Of a stretch of 64,000 nucleotides of DNA, positions 41,005 through 50,454 are shown piece by piece. Under the pieces are notes generated by a model. That model saw only the letters and a list, made by a program, of their open reading frames with translations, was not told where the DNA came from and searched no databases. Location: the NCBI RefSeq assembly GCF_025371035.1, contig NZ_JANZXB010000005.1, positions 1 to 64,000 of the forward strand, in the 5' to 3' direction. The DNA is from Sphingomonas sp. LC-1. GTDB taxonomy: Bacteria > Pseudomonadota > Alphaproteobacteria > Sphingomonadales > Sphingomonadaceae. Position 1 is the first letter of the stretch, and the number at the start of each line of letters is the position of its first letter. The position numbers and the translations under genes were made by a program.

Positions 41005-43088
41005 GCCAGCCCCCGGTTGCGCAGCAATGCCCCGGCGTCGGGCATCCGCCCCCGGAAGGCGACATAGCTTTCCGCCGGATCGCGGGAGTTGCCGCGCGAC
41101 AGCACCTCGTTCCGCAGCTTCTTCGCCAGGACCGGATTGAATACGTCGCCCGTCTCCTCGAACGCGGCAAAGCCATCGGCGTCGAGCACTTCGGCCCAGG
41201 TATAGGCGTAATAGCCCGCCGAATAACCGCCATCGAAGATATGGCTGAAGTGCGGCAGCCGATGCCGCATCCCGACCGCGTGCGGCACGCCCAGATCGGC
41301 GAGTTGCGCCTTTTCCCAGGCCAGTGCATCGAAATCGGCGGGAAGCGCGTCCAGCGAATGCAGCCGCATGTCGAGGATGGCCGACGATAGCTGCTGCACG
41401 GTCAGATAGCCCTGGTTGAAGGTGCGCGCCTCCAGCAGCGAAGCGAGCATCGCCTCCGGCATAGGCTGGCCAGCGGCATTGCGGGCATGGGCGCGCAGGA
41501 TCGTCGGATCACTGGCCCAATGTTCATGCACCTGCGACGGGAATTCGACAAAATCGCGCGTGACCGCCGTTCCCGACAGACTGGGATAGCGGACCTTGCT
41601 GAACAGGCCGTGCAACCCGTGGCCAAATTCGTGGAACAGCGTCTCTGCATCGTCGAGGCTGATGAGCGCGCGCTCGCCGGGCGCCGGGGGCGTATAATTG
41701 CAATTGTTGACGACGATCGCCTGCTGCCCGAGCAGGCTGTTCTGGTCGCGCAGCGAGTTCATCCAGGCACCGGGACGCTTGGTCGGGCGGGCGAACCAGT
41801 CGGCATAGAATAGTCCGATCGGCGCGCCGTTGTCCTCGCGAACCTCCCACACCTTCACGCCATCGGCATAGACCGGCACGTCGGCGCGGGGCGCGAACTG
41901 GATGCCGTACAAGCGCTTCGTCGTGTCCATCAGCGCGGCGACCATACCGTCGAGCGGGAAATACTGCTTCGCCGCCCCCTCATCGAGATTATAGCGCCGT
42001 TGGCGTTCCTTCTCGGCATAGAAGCGCCAATCCCATGGCTCGATCCGCGTCACGCCATCGGCGCTGGCGAGTTTGAGCAGCGCCGCTTCCTCCTCCTGCG
42101 CACGAGCGAGCGCCGGGCGATAGACGCGCATCAGCAGGTCGGTCGCGGCCTCCGGCGTCTTGGCCATCGCATCCTGCAACACGAAGGCGGCATGGCTGGG
42201 CGCTCCCATCAATTTGGCACGCTCGATGCGCAACTCGACCAGTCGCCGGATGATCGCGGCGGTGTTGTTCTCGTTCGCATTCGCACCGCGATTGTCGAAA
42301 GCCGCGAACACCTTGGCCCGCGCGCCACGGTCGGTCGCGACTGTCAGGAAGGGTTCGACCGCCGAGCGAGTGGCCGGGATCAGATAGCCCGTCTTTCCCT
42401 CGGCCCTGGCCGCCGTCTCCGCCGCCGCCTTTTGATCGGCGGGCAGGCCGGCGACCTCCGCCGCGGTCAGCAGCACGCTGCTCGCCTTCTGGTCGGCCAA
42501 CAGCTTCTGGCCGAACTGGACGCCGAGCTTCGCCATTTCCTCGTTGATCGCGGCGACCCGGGCACGGGCGGCCGGGGGCAGGGCGGCCCCGGCGCGGACA
42601 TAGCGCCGGTGTGTTTCCTCCAGCAGTCGCAATTGTTCCGGATCGAGGCCGAGTGAAGCGCGGTCCTGATACAGCCGGTCGACACGGGCGAACATCGCCG
42701 GGTCGAGCGAGGTCTCGTTCGAGAAGCGGGTCAGTTCCGGTACGACCGCTTCCTCGACCGCCTGGATGTCAGGCGTCGCATCGGCGGAGGCGACGTTGAA
42801 GAAGGCCGACGACACCCGCGCCAACTGCTGGCCCGAGCGCTCCATCGCCTCGATCGTGTTGGCGAAGGTCGGCGCCGAGCGGCCAGCGGTGATCGCGCGG
42901 AAATCCGCCCGCGCCGCCTTCAGCGCGGCGTCGAACGCCGGGCGATAATGCGCCGGACGGATTGCCCGATAGGGCGGGATTCCGTCGGGCCAGTCTCCGA
43001 GTAGGGGGTTGGCCGGTTCGGTCGCGCGTAGCGGGGTGTTGAGCAAAGGCAGCATAGCTGCGGACATTAACAGGGTACGGCGGTGCAT
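41001..43088 (-). CDS. dcp: M3-family zinc peptidase (peptidyl-dipeptidase Dcp-like)
   Basis: A 695-residue thimet-family peptidase. It has a likely exported N-terminus (MHRRTLLMSAAMLPLLNTPLRA), the FANTIEAMERSG start domain, the zinc motif HEFGHGLHG (about residues 485-493) and the downstream VEFPSQVHEHWA and FSHIFDGGYSAGYYAYTWAEV segments that shape the M3 cleft. Dcp removes C-terminal dipeptides. The ATG at 43088 is preceded by AAAGGA. Being inside a putative zinc-acquisition operon is unusual: it could free zinc from peptides or proteins outside the cytoplasm, or simply be a co-regulated zinc enzyme. Confidence 0.9.
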   Translation of the reverse strand: MHRRTLLMSAAMLPLLNTPLRATEPANPLLGDWPDGIPPYRAIRPAHYRPAFDAALKAARADFRAITAGRSAPTFANTIEAMERSGQQLARVSSAFFNVASADATPDIQAVEEAVVPELTRFSNETSLDPAMFARVDRLYQDRASLGLDPEQLRLLEETHRRYVRAGAALPPAARARVAAINEEMAKLGVQFGQKLLADQKASSVLLTAAEVAGLPADQKAAAETAARAEGKTGYLIPATRSAVEPFLTVATDRGARAKVFAAFDNRGANANENNTAAIIRRLVELRIERAKLMGAPSHAAFVLQDAMAKTPEAATDLLMRVYRPALARAQEEEAALLKLASADGVTRIEPWDWRFYAEKERQRRYNLDEGAAKQYFPLDGMVAALMDTTKRLYGIQFAPRADVPVYADGVKVWEVREDNGAPIGLFYADWFARPTKRPGAWMNSLRDQNSLLGQQAIVVNNCNYTPPAPGERALISLDDAETLFHEFGHGLHGLFSKVRYPSLSGTAVTRDFVEFPSQVHEHWASDPTILRAHARNAAGQPMPEAMLASLLEARTFNQGYLTVQQLSSAILDMRLHSLDALPADFDALAWEKAQLADLGVPHAVGMRHRLPHFSHIFDGGYSAGYYAYTWAEVLDADGFAAFEETGDVFNPVLAKKLRNEVLSRGNSRDPAESYVAFRGRMPDAGALLRNRGLA

Positions 43089-43141
43089 GAACGTCCTTTG
43101 AAGCAAATGGCAATGACCGACCGCAGGGCGGCATCCCTGCG

Positions 43142-43732
43142 TTACACGATGGGCCGACCGGGCAGCGGATCGATCGCCAGAACGAGACGGCGTTCGCCGG
43201 TCGCGCTGATCGGCGGCGAGCGGTGGAGAATGGTGGGCGGGTCGAGCAGCAACCGCCCCTTGAACACGCCCACCGCGCCGGTCGGCACCTCGCAGACCGC
43301 ATCAGGGGCATCGGTGCGGCACCACTGGGTGCCCGGGCCGACATAACTGCACAGCAGCCGCAGCGTGACGAAGTCGGCGTGGAAGCGGCGGCAGGCATCG
43401 GTTTCGATCACCTCCAGTCGCAGCCGCAACCGATCCTCGCCGGTCAACGCGGCATGGCGCCGAACCAACAGTCCGATATCTTCGGCGAGCAGCGTGGCGA
43501 CCGGATCGGCATAGCCAGCGTCGGCAAGTGCGCTATCGATCGCTTCGTCGGCGGCAAGATCGAGCGACACATCTTCGATCGTGTCGAGGTTGAGGGATGC
43601 CAGCGCGGCACGTAGCGCATCAGGCAGCGATCGCCACCAGATGGCTAAGGCGGCATGGGGCCGCGCAATGGCGTCGAGCGAAGCACGATCATGGCCGAAC
43701 GCCACGATGTCATCGAGCATGGCGAGGTTCAT
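43142..43732 (-). CDS. DUF1826-family protein
   Basis: A 196-residue protein starting [20 protein letters not shown]. The C-terminal half contains [45 protein letters not shown] and RRLVLAIDP, the pattern of DUF1826. The family has no established function but is repeatedly found next to COG0523 GTPases in zinc-responsive loci. HxD (HAD), then a later His and Arg, is reminiscent of the Fe(II)/2-oxoglutarate fold, an idea not tested. Its start overlaps the GTPase stop (ATGA), and 53 bases separate it from the peptidase gene. Confidence 0.8.
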   Translation of the reverse strand: MNLAMLDDIVAFGHDRASLDAIARPHAALAIWWRSLPDALRAALASLNLDTIEDVSLDLAADEAIDSALADAGYADPVATLLAEDIGLLVRRHAALTGEDRLRLRLEVIETDACRRFHADFVTLRLLCSYVGPGTQWCRTDAPDAVCEVPTGAVGVFKGRLLLDPPTILHRSPPISATGERRLVLAIDPLPGRPIV

Positions 43733-44973
43733 TCGGCCGGCTCCAACTGGCGCTCGCCCCCGGTCGGGAAGGGGTCGCGCAAGCCGGTCCACAGCGCCGG
43801 GGTAAAGGCCGCGGCTAGCACGAGGCAGGCGTCCAGCCGCGCGCGGATCTTGGCCGCGTCCATGCCGATGCCGATGAAGACTAACTCCTGCCGACGGTCG
43901 CCCCAGATCATGTCCCAATGCTTCGCGAGGAACTCCTCGAACCGGCCGTCATCGGGCCATTGGGGCTTGGGGATTGACGCCCACCAGCGACCCATGCGCG
44001 CGGTTTCGGTCTGGCTGCCCGCCACCGCCAGTTCGCCCACCCAGTCGGGGCGCGTCGCCAGCCCGAAATGCCCCTTGGCGCGTACGACATGGTCGAGGGC
44101 GCCATCGGTCAGGAAGCCCTGGAATTTGCCCGAATCGAACGGTTGACGGGCGCGATAGACGAAGCTCTCGATGGCATATTCCTCGGTCTCGGGTTGACGA
44201 TGGGCATAGCCGTACAGCTCCTTGGCCCAGAGCGGGTGACGAGACGCCTTCTCCTCGTCGAACAGGCCAGTGGCGAGCACCAGATCCAGGTCGACGTGTG
44301 AATGATCGGCGGGCACGATGACGGCATCGGCGTTGAGGCTGGCGACCAGCTTCCTGACGGTTGCGAACTGTTCGGGCGATACCGACGACGCCTTGTTGAC
44401 GATCACCACATCGGCGAATTCGATCTGTTCGACCAGCAGGCCGACGAGGCTGCGCCTATCGTCCTCGCCCATCGTCTCACCCCGGTCGGCGAGGAAGCCC
44501 TGGCTTGGATAGTCGGCGAGCAGGTTCACCGCATCGGCCACCGTCACCATCGTGTCGAGCCGCGCGACATCGCCCAGCAACACGCCCTCCTCGTCGCGGA
44601 AGGAGAAGGTGGTGGCCACCGGCAGCGGTTCGGAAATGCCGGTCGACTCGATCACCAGATAGTCGAACCGCCCCGCCTCGGCGAGCGTCCGCACCTCCGC
44701 CAGCAGGTCGTCGCGCAGCGTGCAGCAGAAGCAGCCATTGGTCATCTCGACCAACGCCTCCTCCGATCGCAACAGCGCCGCCTCGCCGCCACGCACCAGA
44801 TCGGCGTCGATGTTTACCTCCGACATGTCGTTGACAATCACCGCGACGCGGCGCCCCTCGCGATTGGCCAGGATGTGATTGAGCAGCGTCGTCTTTCCAG
44901 CACCGAGGAAACCGGACAGCGCCGTCACCGGCAGGCGATCATCGTGCAGGGAAGGGCTTGCCATGTCTGTCAT
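43729..44973 (-). CDS. COG0523 (CobW/ZNG1-type) GTPase, putative zinc metallochaperone
   Basis: A 414-residue G3E-family GTPase. It has the P-loop GFLGAGKTT (21-29), the metal-binding CxCC in [10 protein letters not shown] (C81, C83, C84), the [10 protein letters not shown] switch region, the NKAS guanine motif and a C-terminal CobW_C domain ending near [15 protein letters not shown]. Such proteins deliver zinc to client enzymes under scarcity (ZigA, YeiR, ZNG1). It is the first gene of a four-gene operon with DUF1826, a zinc peptidase and a ZnuD-like receptor. A start at 44964 (MASPSL) is also possible and would clear the putative Zur site. Confidence 0.9.
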   Translation of the reverse strand: MTDMASPSLHDDRLPVTALSGFLGAGKTTLLNHILANREGRRVAVIVNDMSEVNIDADLVRGGEAALLRSEEALVEMTNGCFCCTLRDDLLAEVRTLAEAGRFDYLVIESTGISEPLPVATTFSFRDEEGVLLGDVARLDTMVTVADAVNLLADYPSQGFLADRGETMGEDDRRSLVGLLVEQIEFADVVIVNKASSVSPEQFATVRKLVASLNADAVIVPADHSHVDLDLVLATGLFDEEKASRHPLWAKELYGYAHRQPETEEYAIESFVYRARQPFDSGKFQGFLTDGALDHVVRAKGHFGLATRPDWVGELAVAGSQTETARMGRWWASIPKPQWPDDGRFEEFLAKHWDMIWGDRRQELVFIGIGMDAAKIRARLDACLVLAAAFTPALWTGLRDPFPTGGERQLEPAE

Positions 44974-44991
44974 CCGATACGATACAACATT
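44972..44991 (-). promoter_or_regulatory. Candidate Zur box
   Basis: Read on the minus strand, AATGTTGTATCGTATCGGAT keeps the left half AATGTT and the central TA…TA…C spacing of the gammaproteobacterial Zur consensus (AATGTTATAnTATAACATT). The right half is poor. It directly overlaps the upstream edge of the COG0523 gene. The zinc theme of the operon is the main reason to consider it. Confidence 0.3.
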
Positions 44992-45282
44992 ACATAAGCA
45001 TGAGTTTCAGCCGATGTCCAGTGGCTGCCCGATCCGCGCAGGAGGGAGGTGTCGAGGTTAAAAGCCCGGGATGCCACACGCTCGTCCTTCCACGCGTGCG
45101 CCGAATACACCCCTCGCCACCACCGCACAGCCATGGTGGCGTGCACGCACGCCACGATCACCGCGGGTCACGGAGGCGTAAACAGGCTCACTGAAGTGGC
45201 CGCTGCGTTGAGCAAGTGGCTGCGTTCGGGAGGAACGGAGTAGCTGCGAAACGGTCGAGATTAGGTCGTCGCAGCGGCGGTT

Positions 45283-47490
45283 TCACATAGGCCCATAGGC
45301 ACCTTCCGTTGACGGAGACGCCAGCGTACGCACGAAAAAGCGGATCACGTCATCCCGGTAATAGGCTCCGGCCGGTCCTTCCGGATCATGAGCGACGCCA
45401 GGCATCACCAGCTGCTCGACCGGCTTATTTGCACGGATCAGCGCATCGATCATCCGCATACTGCTCGACAATGGCGCGTTCACGTCGGCCGTGCCGTGCA
45501 TGATCCGCAACGGCCCCGACAGATGCCCTGCGAGCGCAAGGTTTGACCCTGCGGCATAGCCACCCGGGTTGTCGGTAATCCGGCCCATGTCCGGTTCGTT
45601 GACCAACGCATCCTCATCAAGCGCGCCCGCTGCACCGGCGTACCCGGCTTTGAAGAAGTGCGGTGCCACCAGCATTGCGCGGATCGCGAAATAACCGCCC
45701 CAGCTGTGACCATGGATGCCGACCCGGGTAAGATCCATCCAAGGCCGTATCTTGGCGAGTTGATGCAACCCTGTCACGTAATCCGAAATCTCGCTTTGAC
45801 CGATCTTGCCATAGGTCGCGTCGCTGAACGCCTTGCTGCGGCCTGCGCTTCCCCGCACATCGATCGCGACGACGACAAAACCAGCGGCGGCCAGCGCCTC
45901 GGCGCGGCGCATCATGGTGTTGCCGGTGTAGGTGCGCGAGAGAACCGTCCCGAACGGACCGCCATAGATATAGGCGACGACCGGATAGCGTCGCGTCGGA
46001 TCGAACCCAAATGGGTGATACAACGCGCCGTGAAGCGGTGTCACGCCGTCAGCCGCCAGAACGCGGATCGGCTCAGGGGGAGTATAGCCGGTCGCGGCAA
46101 CAGCGCTCGAGTCGGCGATTGTGAGCGACGTCCGGCCGCTGCCATCGGAGCGGATGAGGTCTCGCCTGCGGGATCTGGTCCATGATGAATGGCTGTCGAC
46201 CAGATACCGGCCTGATGGCGAGACGAGCGCCATGTGGACGCCGGGGTCGACCGACACGGGACGCAGCGCGTCACCCTTCAGGTTTCCGCGATACAGGCGT
46301 TCGTCATAGGGCGCGGCAGGATCGGAGGCCGTCACCAGCAGCGTGCCGTCATTGCTCACGCCATCCACCCGGACGACGGGAAACGTACCCCGTGTCACCT
46401 GACGGATCAGGCGACCAGCGTCGTCATAATGATAGACATGCCGCCACCCATCACGCTCCGACATCCACAGAAAGCCGCGCCCCGCTGCAAGCGGCACGAC
46501 TTGCGCACGCCAGCCGCCGACCGCGAAATTCAGGTCTGCGACCTTAGTGTCCCGCCGTTCCTCACGAAGGAGCCGTCGAGCCTGTCCGTCGCGTCCGATG
46601 GAAAGGAGGTCGAGCCGTTTGCCGTCACGCGCGAGATGGAGGACAAGCGCGGCGCCGTCGCTACGCCAATCAGCCAGCCACTCATATCCTTCGTCCTGAC
46701 CGTTCGACACTGGCCGCAATTCGCCGGTGGCCGGATCAAACAGGTGCAGCCGCGCGCTGGCGATCGGCGTACCCACTTTGGCATAGGGGACCATCCTCAT
46801 CTGTTCGCTCGCGGCGGTGTAATCGACGACCGGAACATGGTGGACCATGCGGCTGTCGATCAGCCACACCGCCAGCCGGCCATCGGGCGACCAGGGCCGT
46901 TCGGGCAGCTCCCACGCAAGATCGGATGTCCCGCTACGCTCTATAACCGTACGGCCCGCCGCATCCGATACCGTAAATCCCTCGCCCTGTTGCGATACAA
47001 TCCGGTCGCGGCCGGGTGATGGAATCCCTCCTGCCAGGAGCCGTACGTCCATACCGCCCTTCTTGATGGGTCGGACGACCGGCGTTGCAAAATCGAGCCG
47101 GAATCCATTGCGATCATAGTCGAAAACTAGGCCATGTTGGTCAGACGTCAGGACAAACGGCATCTGCTCAGGAAGTGCCGCATCATGCCCGGTCAGAGCG
47201 GCGAGCTGCTTACGCAGTCTGATGGGGGTGATGATCGGACGGCGTTTCTGCCGCGCAGCATCGACCATGACCCAGGTTCCGGCCATCGGGCCGATCGCGT
47301 CCCAGAACACGAGCCGCTCGCCATGCTGTAGCCAGCGCGGTGCGATCATGCTGTCGCGGATGGCTTGCGGCCAAGCCTCGACCCGCGCGGCCCGATCGAG
47401 CCGCGCGGCGGAATCGTTGAGCGATTGGGCCGAGACGAAGCAGGATAGTCCCAAGGAGGTGGCGACGGCTAAGCAGAACAGGCGGATCAT
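45283..47490 (-). CDS. Secreted S9-family prolyl oligopeptidase/dipeptidyl-peptidase IV-like
   Basis: A 735-residue exported serine peptidase (signal MIRLFCLAVATSLGLSCFVSA). A beta-propeller DPPIV_N-type domain (to about 500) contains DEGYEWLADWRSDGA and GFLWMSERDGWRHVY. The alpha/beta-hydrolase domain has the nucleophile in GIHGHSWGGYFAIR, Asp in MHGTADVNAPL and His in GVAHDPEG. It should cleave short peptides after proline or similar residues in the periplasm. It is divergent from the LysR gene at 47563 across 72 bases. Confidence 0.9.
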   Translation of the reverse strand: MIRLFCLAVATSLGLSCFVSAQSLNDSAARLDRAARVEAWPQAIRDSMIAPRWLQHGERLVFWDAIGPMAGTWVMVDAARQKRRPIITPIRLRKQLAALTGHDAALPEQMPFVLTSDQHGLVFDYDRNGFRLDFATPVVRPIKKGGMDVRLLAGGIPSPGRDRIVSQQGEGFTVSDAAGRTVIERSGTSDLAWELPERPWSPDGRLAVWLIDSRMVHHVPVVDYTAASEQMRMVPYAKVGTPIASARLHLFDPATGELRPVSNGQDEGYEWLADWRSDGAALVLHLARDGKRLDLLSIGRDGQARRLLREERRDTKVADLNFAVGGWRAQVVPLAAGRGFLWMSERDGWRHVYHYDDAGRLIRQVTRGTFPVVRVDGVSNDGTLLVTASDPAAPYDERLYRGNLKGDALRPVSVDPGVHMALVSPSGRYLVDSHSSWTRSRRRDLIRSDGSGRTSLTIADSSAVAATGYTPPEPIRVLAADGVTPLHGALYHPFGFDPTRRYPVVAYIYGGPFGTVLSRTYTGNTMMRRAEALAAAGFVVVAIDVRGSAGRSKAFSDATYGKIGQSEISDYVTGLHQLAKIRPWMDLTRVGIHGHSWGGYFAIRAMLVAPHFFKAGYAGAAGALDEDALVNEPDMGRITDNPGGYAAGSNLALAGHLSGPLRIMHGTADVNAPLSSSMRMIDALIRANKPVEQLVMPGVAHDPEGPAGAYYRDDVIRFFVRTLASPSTEGAYGPM

Positions 47491-47510
47491 GGGCCCGTTC
47501 TAGCTCGTGC

Positions 47511-47529
47511 TATTGTGTCGTTACCAATA
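47511..47529. promoter_or_regulatory. Candidate LysR operator
   Basis: TATTG (47511-47515) and CAATA (47525-47529) form an inverted repeat with a nine-base centre in the 72-base gap between the divergent S9 peptidase and LysR genes. An ATTG-N9-CAAT layout suits LysR dimers. Confidence 0.4.
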
Positions 47530-47562
47530 TATCATTGAAGCAGTATTGAGACGGAAACGATC

Positions 47563-48474
47563 ATGATCGACATACGCCAATTGCAGTTGTTCGTGTCGGT
47601 TGCCGAGGAGCTGCATTTTGGTCGGGCTGCCGCCAGATCGGGTATGTCGCAACCGCCGTTCAGCCAGCAAATCCTGCGTCTCGAACGCGAACTGGGTGTC
47701 GCCCTACTCCAACGTACCAGCCGCCACGTCACATTGACGTCCGCCGGTATGGCGCTGCTCGTCGAGGCTCGCGCGTTGATCGCCAAGCGGGATCGCATCG
47801 TCGATATGGTCAGGAGGACGGCAAGTGGGGACGCCGGAACCTTGCGCATCGGCTTTGCGGCATCGTCTGCCGTGGGTCTCCTGCCAATCATCGTCCGCGA
47901 TCTTCGCCTCGCCCTGCCTGACGTGAGCTTGCAGATCGACGACCGCGGCGGAATCGACATCGCTGCTGCCATACGCCTCGGCACCCTTGATGCCGCCATC
48001 GTTCGGGGGCCGTTCCTCGCGAAAGATATCATGGTTGAGACGCTTTACCGTGATGGCTTGGTGGCCGTGTTGCCAGGGTCGCACCCGCTCGCCGATCGAA
48101 CCGAACTCAGGATCGACGAATTGGCGGGTGACGATTTCATCCTGTTTCCCCGAATGGGGGCACCGGAATTTTACGATACGATCATAGGTCTTTGCAGCGG
48201 GGCGGGCTTTTCGCCTGCCATCGTCCAGGAGGCGAGCGCGTGGCTTTCCGTCGTCGGATTGGTAGAAGCCGGTTTGGGCATAACGATAGCGCCAGCCCTA
48301 GCCGCGCGAGGCTGCCCGCAGGACGTCGCGGCGATACCGGTTACAGGCACATCCGACCGGACCGAACTCCTGATCGCCTACCGACAAGGCGAACGGCATC
48401 CGTTGGTTGCCCGCTTCCGTGACATCGCTCTGCTAGCGATGAAGACAGGAAGGTTTCGCCTCGAACCGCCTTAG
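47563..48474 (+). CDS. LysR-family transcriptional regulator
   Basis: A 303-residue LysR protein starting MIDIRQLQLFVSVAEELHFG. The HTH reads SQPPFSQQILRLERELGVALLQRTSR and the effector domain has SAWLSVVGLVEAGLGITIAPA. It is close in style to the BenM/CynR-like group. It is divergent from the S9 peptidase and is the likely regulator of it and of itself. The 155 bases after its stop hold no gene. Confidence 0.87.
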   Translation: MIDIRQLQLFVSVAEELHFGRAAARSGMSQPPFSQQILRLERELGVALLQRTSRHVTLTSAGMALLVEARALIAKRDRIVDMVRRTASGDAGTLRIGFAASSAVGLLPIIVRDLRLALPDVSLQIDDRGGIDIAAAIRLGTLDAAIVRGPFLAKDIMVETLYRDGLVAVLPGSHPLADRTELRIDELAGDDFILFPRMGAPEFYDTIIGLCSGAGFSPAIVQEASAWLSVVGLVEAGLGITIAPALAARGCPQDVAAIPVTGTSDRTELLIAYRQGERHPLVARFRDIALLAMKTGRFRLEPP

Positions 48475-48629
48475 ATTTTTATGAGCGGCGTTGAGGCGGT
48501 AGGTTGACCTTGGCTGTATGTGCATTGGTAGCATGAACGAATGGCAGATTGCAGAGATGCCGACACAAGCTTCAAACGACCGCAACTGGGGTGAAAGCGC
48601 TGTTCCATGCCAAGACGCTTTTAGCGAAG

Positions 48630-49544
48630 TTAGGCCGTCTCCGAAACTCGCGCATACCGCATAGGCGGCATGCCGACGTGCCGGGTGAAGGCCGTGCTGA
48701 ACGTGCTGGCCGATCCATAGCCGACCTCCGCGGCGACCTTACCGATCGCGAGACCGCGCGTTCGCAACAGGCGCTTCGCCAATGCCATCCGCCAGGTGAG
48801 GAGATACTCGATCGGCGGTATGCCGACGATGCTGGTGAAGCGCGCAAAGAAGGCAGAGCGCGACATGGCTGCTTCGGCTGCCAAGTCCGTGACCGTCCAC
48901 GGATGCGCAGGGCGCGCATGCATAGCCCGCAATGCGGTGACCAGTCGTTCGTCGGACAGGCCCCGCGCGAGGCTCGGCATAGCGGCGGGACTGGAGCCAC
49001 AGCGCAGGGCCTCGATCAGGAGGACTTCGAGCAAACGCTCCAGCACCAATTCACGCCCGGGCCTTGCCTTACGGGTCTCGTCCCCGACCAGGTCCATCAA
49101 TGTGGCCAGCCGCGGCTCATCACGTGCCACCACCATCGCCGGTAGCAGCGACACAAGCAGAGCGGCGTCTGGCGACGCGAAACTGCAAATCCCGACCTGC
49201 ATGCGCAAATTGACGGGCTGATCGGCTTGTCCGATGCGGAACCGGCCCTCACCGATCTCGGTCGGGCTCATGACGGCGCCGTACGGCGGTGGGTCCATGC
49301 TCTCGATGCCTTCGATGGCGCGATCGCCAGTGGCCGGCAGCAGCACGAAGTCGCCGGCCCGTACAATGACCGAGGCTCGGCCGGCGTTCACCACCCGGCA
49401 TTCGCCTTCCAGCACCGCGAAATAGACAGGCTTGCCCTCGACGTCGCGGCGGATGCGCCAGCGCCCGGCATATTCGACGAGTTTCGAGAAGCTCGCGGAG
49501 GGCCGCAGCAGGGTCACGATCTCGGCCAGCGGATCGATGGTCAT
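48630..49544 (-). CDS. AraC-family regulator with cupin sensing domain
   Basis: About 304 residues starting MTIDPLAEIVTLLRPSASFS. The N-terminal Cupin_6-type domain (GRWRIRRDVEGKPVYFAVLEGECRV, then GDFVLLPATGDR) precedes two C-terminal HTHs (DLAAEAAMSRSAFFARFTSIVG, KVAAEVGYGSASTFSTAFTRHVG). This class is typically divergent from an oxidoreductase it controls, as here with the SDR at 49644. An in-frame ATG at 49583 would add 13 residues that do not look like the family start. Confidence 0.87.
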   Translation of the reverse strand: MTIDPLAEIVTLLRPSASFSKLVEYAGRWRIRRDVEGKPVYFAVLEGECRVVNAGRASVIVRAGDFVLLPATGDRAIEGIESMDPPPYGAVMSPTEIGEGRFRIGQADQPVNLRMQVGICSFASPDAALLVSLLPAMVVARDEPRLATLMDLVGDETRKARPGRELVLERLLEVLLIEALRCGSSPAAMPSLARGLSDERLVTALRAMHARPAHPWTVTDLAAEAAMSRSAFFARFTSIVGIPPIEYLLTWRMALAKRLLRTRGLAIGKVAAEVGYGSASTFSTAFTRHVGMPPMRYARVSETA

Positions 49545-49643
49545 ATCAGGACGATCGCCAAAGAAGTCAGGATTGCCAACCATAGGCAGTCTTTATCGTG
49601 GAAACCATCTTTGGCGCTCCCACCCTCGTCAATGGAGCAAGAC

Positions 49644-50393
49644 ATGCCCAACGTTCTCATCACCGGCTGTTCCTCGGGCTTCGGTCTCGAAACCGCAAAA
49701 CTGTTCCTCGACCGCGGCTGGCGCGTCGTCGCGACGATGCGCACGCCTGATCCGGGCCTGCTGCCGTCGTCCGACCGGCTCACCATTCTGCCGCTCGACG
49801 TCACGGATCACGACAGCATCGCCAGTGCGGTCGAGCAGGCGGGGCCGGTCGACGTGCTCGTCAACAATGCCGGTTTCGGGGCCGCAGTCCCGATCGAACT
49901 CATCGCGTTCGACACGGCGCGCCAACTTTTCGAGACCAATACGTTCGGCACGCTCGCAATGATGCAGGCGGTCTTGCCGGCTTTCCGCGCGCGGCGATCC
50001 GGCGTGATCATCAACGTGACCTCGACCGTCACGCTCAAGCCGCTGCCGCTGGTCAGTACCTATCGCGCCAGCAAGGCTGCGGTGAATGCGCTCACCGAAA
50101 GCCTGGCGGTCGAGATGCAGCCGTTCGGCGTACGGGTTCACATCGTGCTGCCCGGCCGTTCCCCGACGACGCAATTCAGCGCGAGTGCGAGGCCGCACCT
50201 GCGCGGTCTCGATAATCCCGACTATAAGCCATTGATCGAGGGCATGATCAAACAGTTCCAGGAGGACACGGGGCCGGTCACCCATGCTGAAGACGTTGCA
50301 GCTGCCGTGTTCGAGGCCGCGACCAACCCGTCCGCACCGCTCAAGATCCCCGCTGGCGCAGATGCGATCGCCTGGATGGCGGACGCCGCCTGA
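49644..50393 (+). CDS. Short-chain dehydrogenase/reductase
   Basis: A 249-residue SDR with TGCSSGFGLETA at the N-terminus, VLVNNAGFGAAVP, an active-site STYRASKAAVNAL (Tyr and Lys) and VHIVLPGRSPTTQF. The group is often annotated as retinol- or steroid-dehydrogenase-like SDR; the substrate is unknown. GGAG lies six bases before the ATG. It is divergent from the AraC regulator and convergent with the NmrA-like gene across a strong hairpin. Confidence 0.9.
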   Translation: MPNVLITGCSSGFGLETAKLFLDRGWRVVATMRTPDPGLLPSSDRLTILPLDVTDHDSIASAVEQAGPVDVLVNNAGFGAAVPIELIAFDTARQLFETNTFGTLAMMQAVLPAFRARRSGVIINVTSTVTLKPLPLVSTYRASKAAVNALTESLAVEMQPFGVRVHIVLPGRSPTTQFSASARPHLRGLDNPDYKPLIEGMIKQFQEDTGPVTHAEDVAAAVFEAATNPSAPLKIPAGADAIAWMADAA

Positions 50394-50402
50394 CGTGTGA
50401 AA

Positions 50403-50440
50403 CCCGGCGGCCGGCGGGTACCCACCCGCTGGCCACCGGG
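50403..50440. terminator. Strong bidirectional terminator hairpin
   Basis: A 17-base stem (50403-50419 with 50424-50440), two wobble positions and a four-base ACCC loop, sits exactly between the convergent SDR and NmrA-like genes. It is the strongest hairpin I noticed. There is no U tract on either side. Confidence 0.65.
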
Positions 50441-50454
50441 CCGCAGCCCGAAGA

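Noticed and set aside
44958-45194. A small His-rich open frame upstream of the zinc operon, considered as a metal-binding leader
   Set aside because: It overlaps the putative promoter on the opposite strand, lacks a ribosome site, and its His residues sit only in a short Arg/His tail.
48475-48629. Possible small gene between LysR and AraC
   Set aside because: Only 155 bases, no ribosome site and no frame with a motif.
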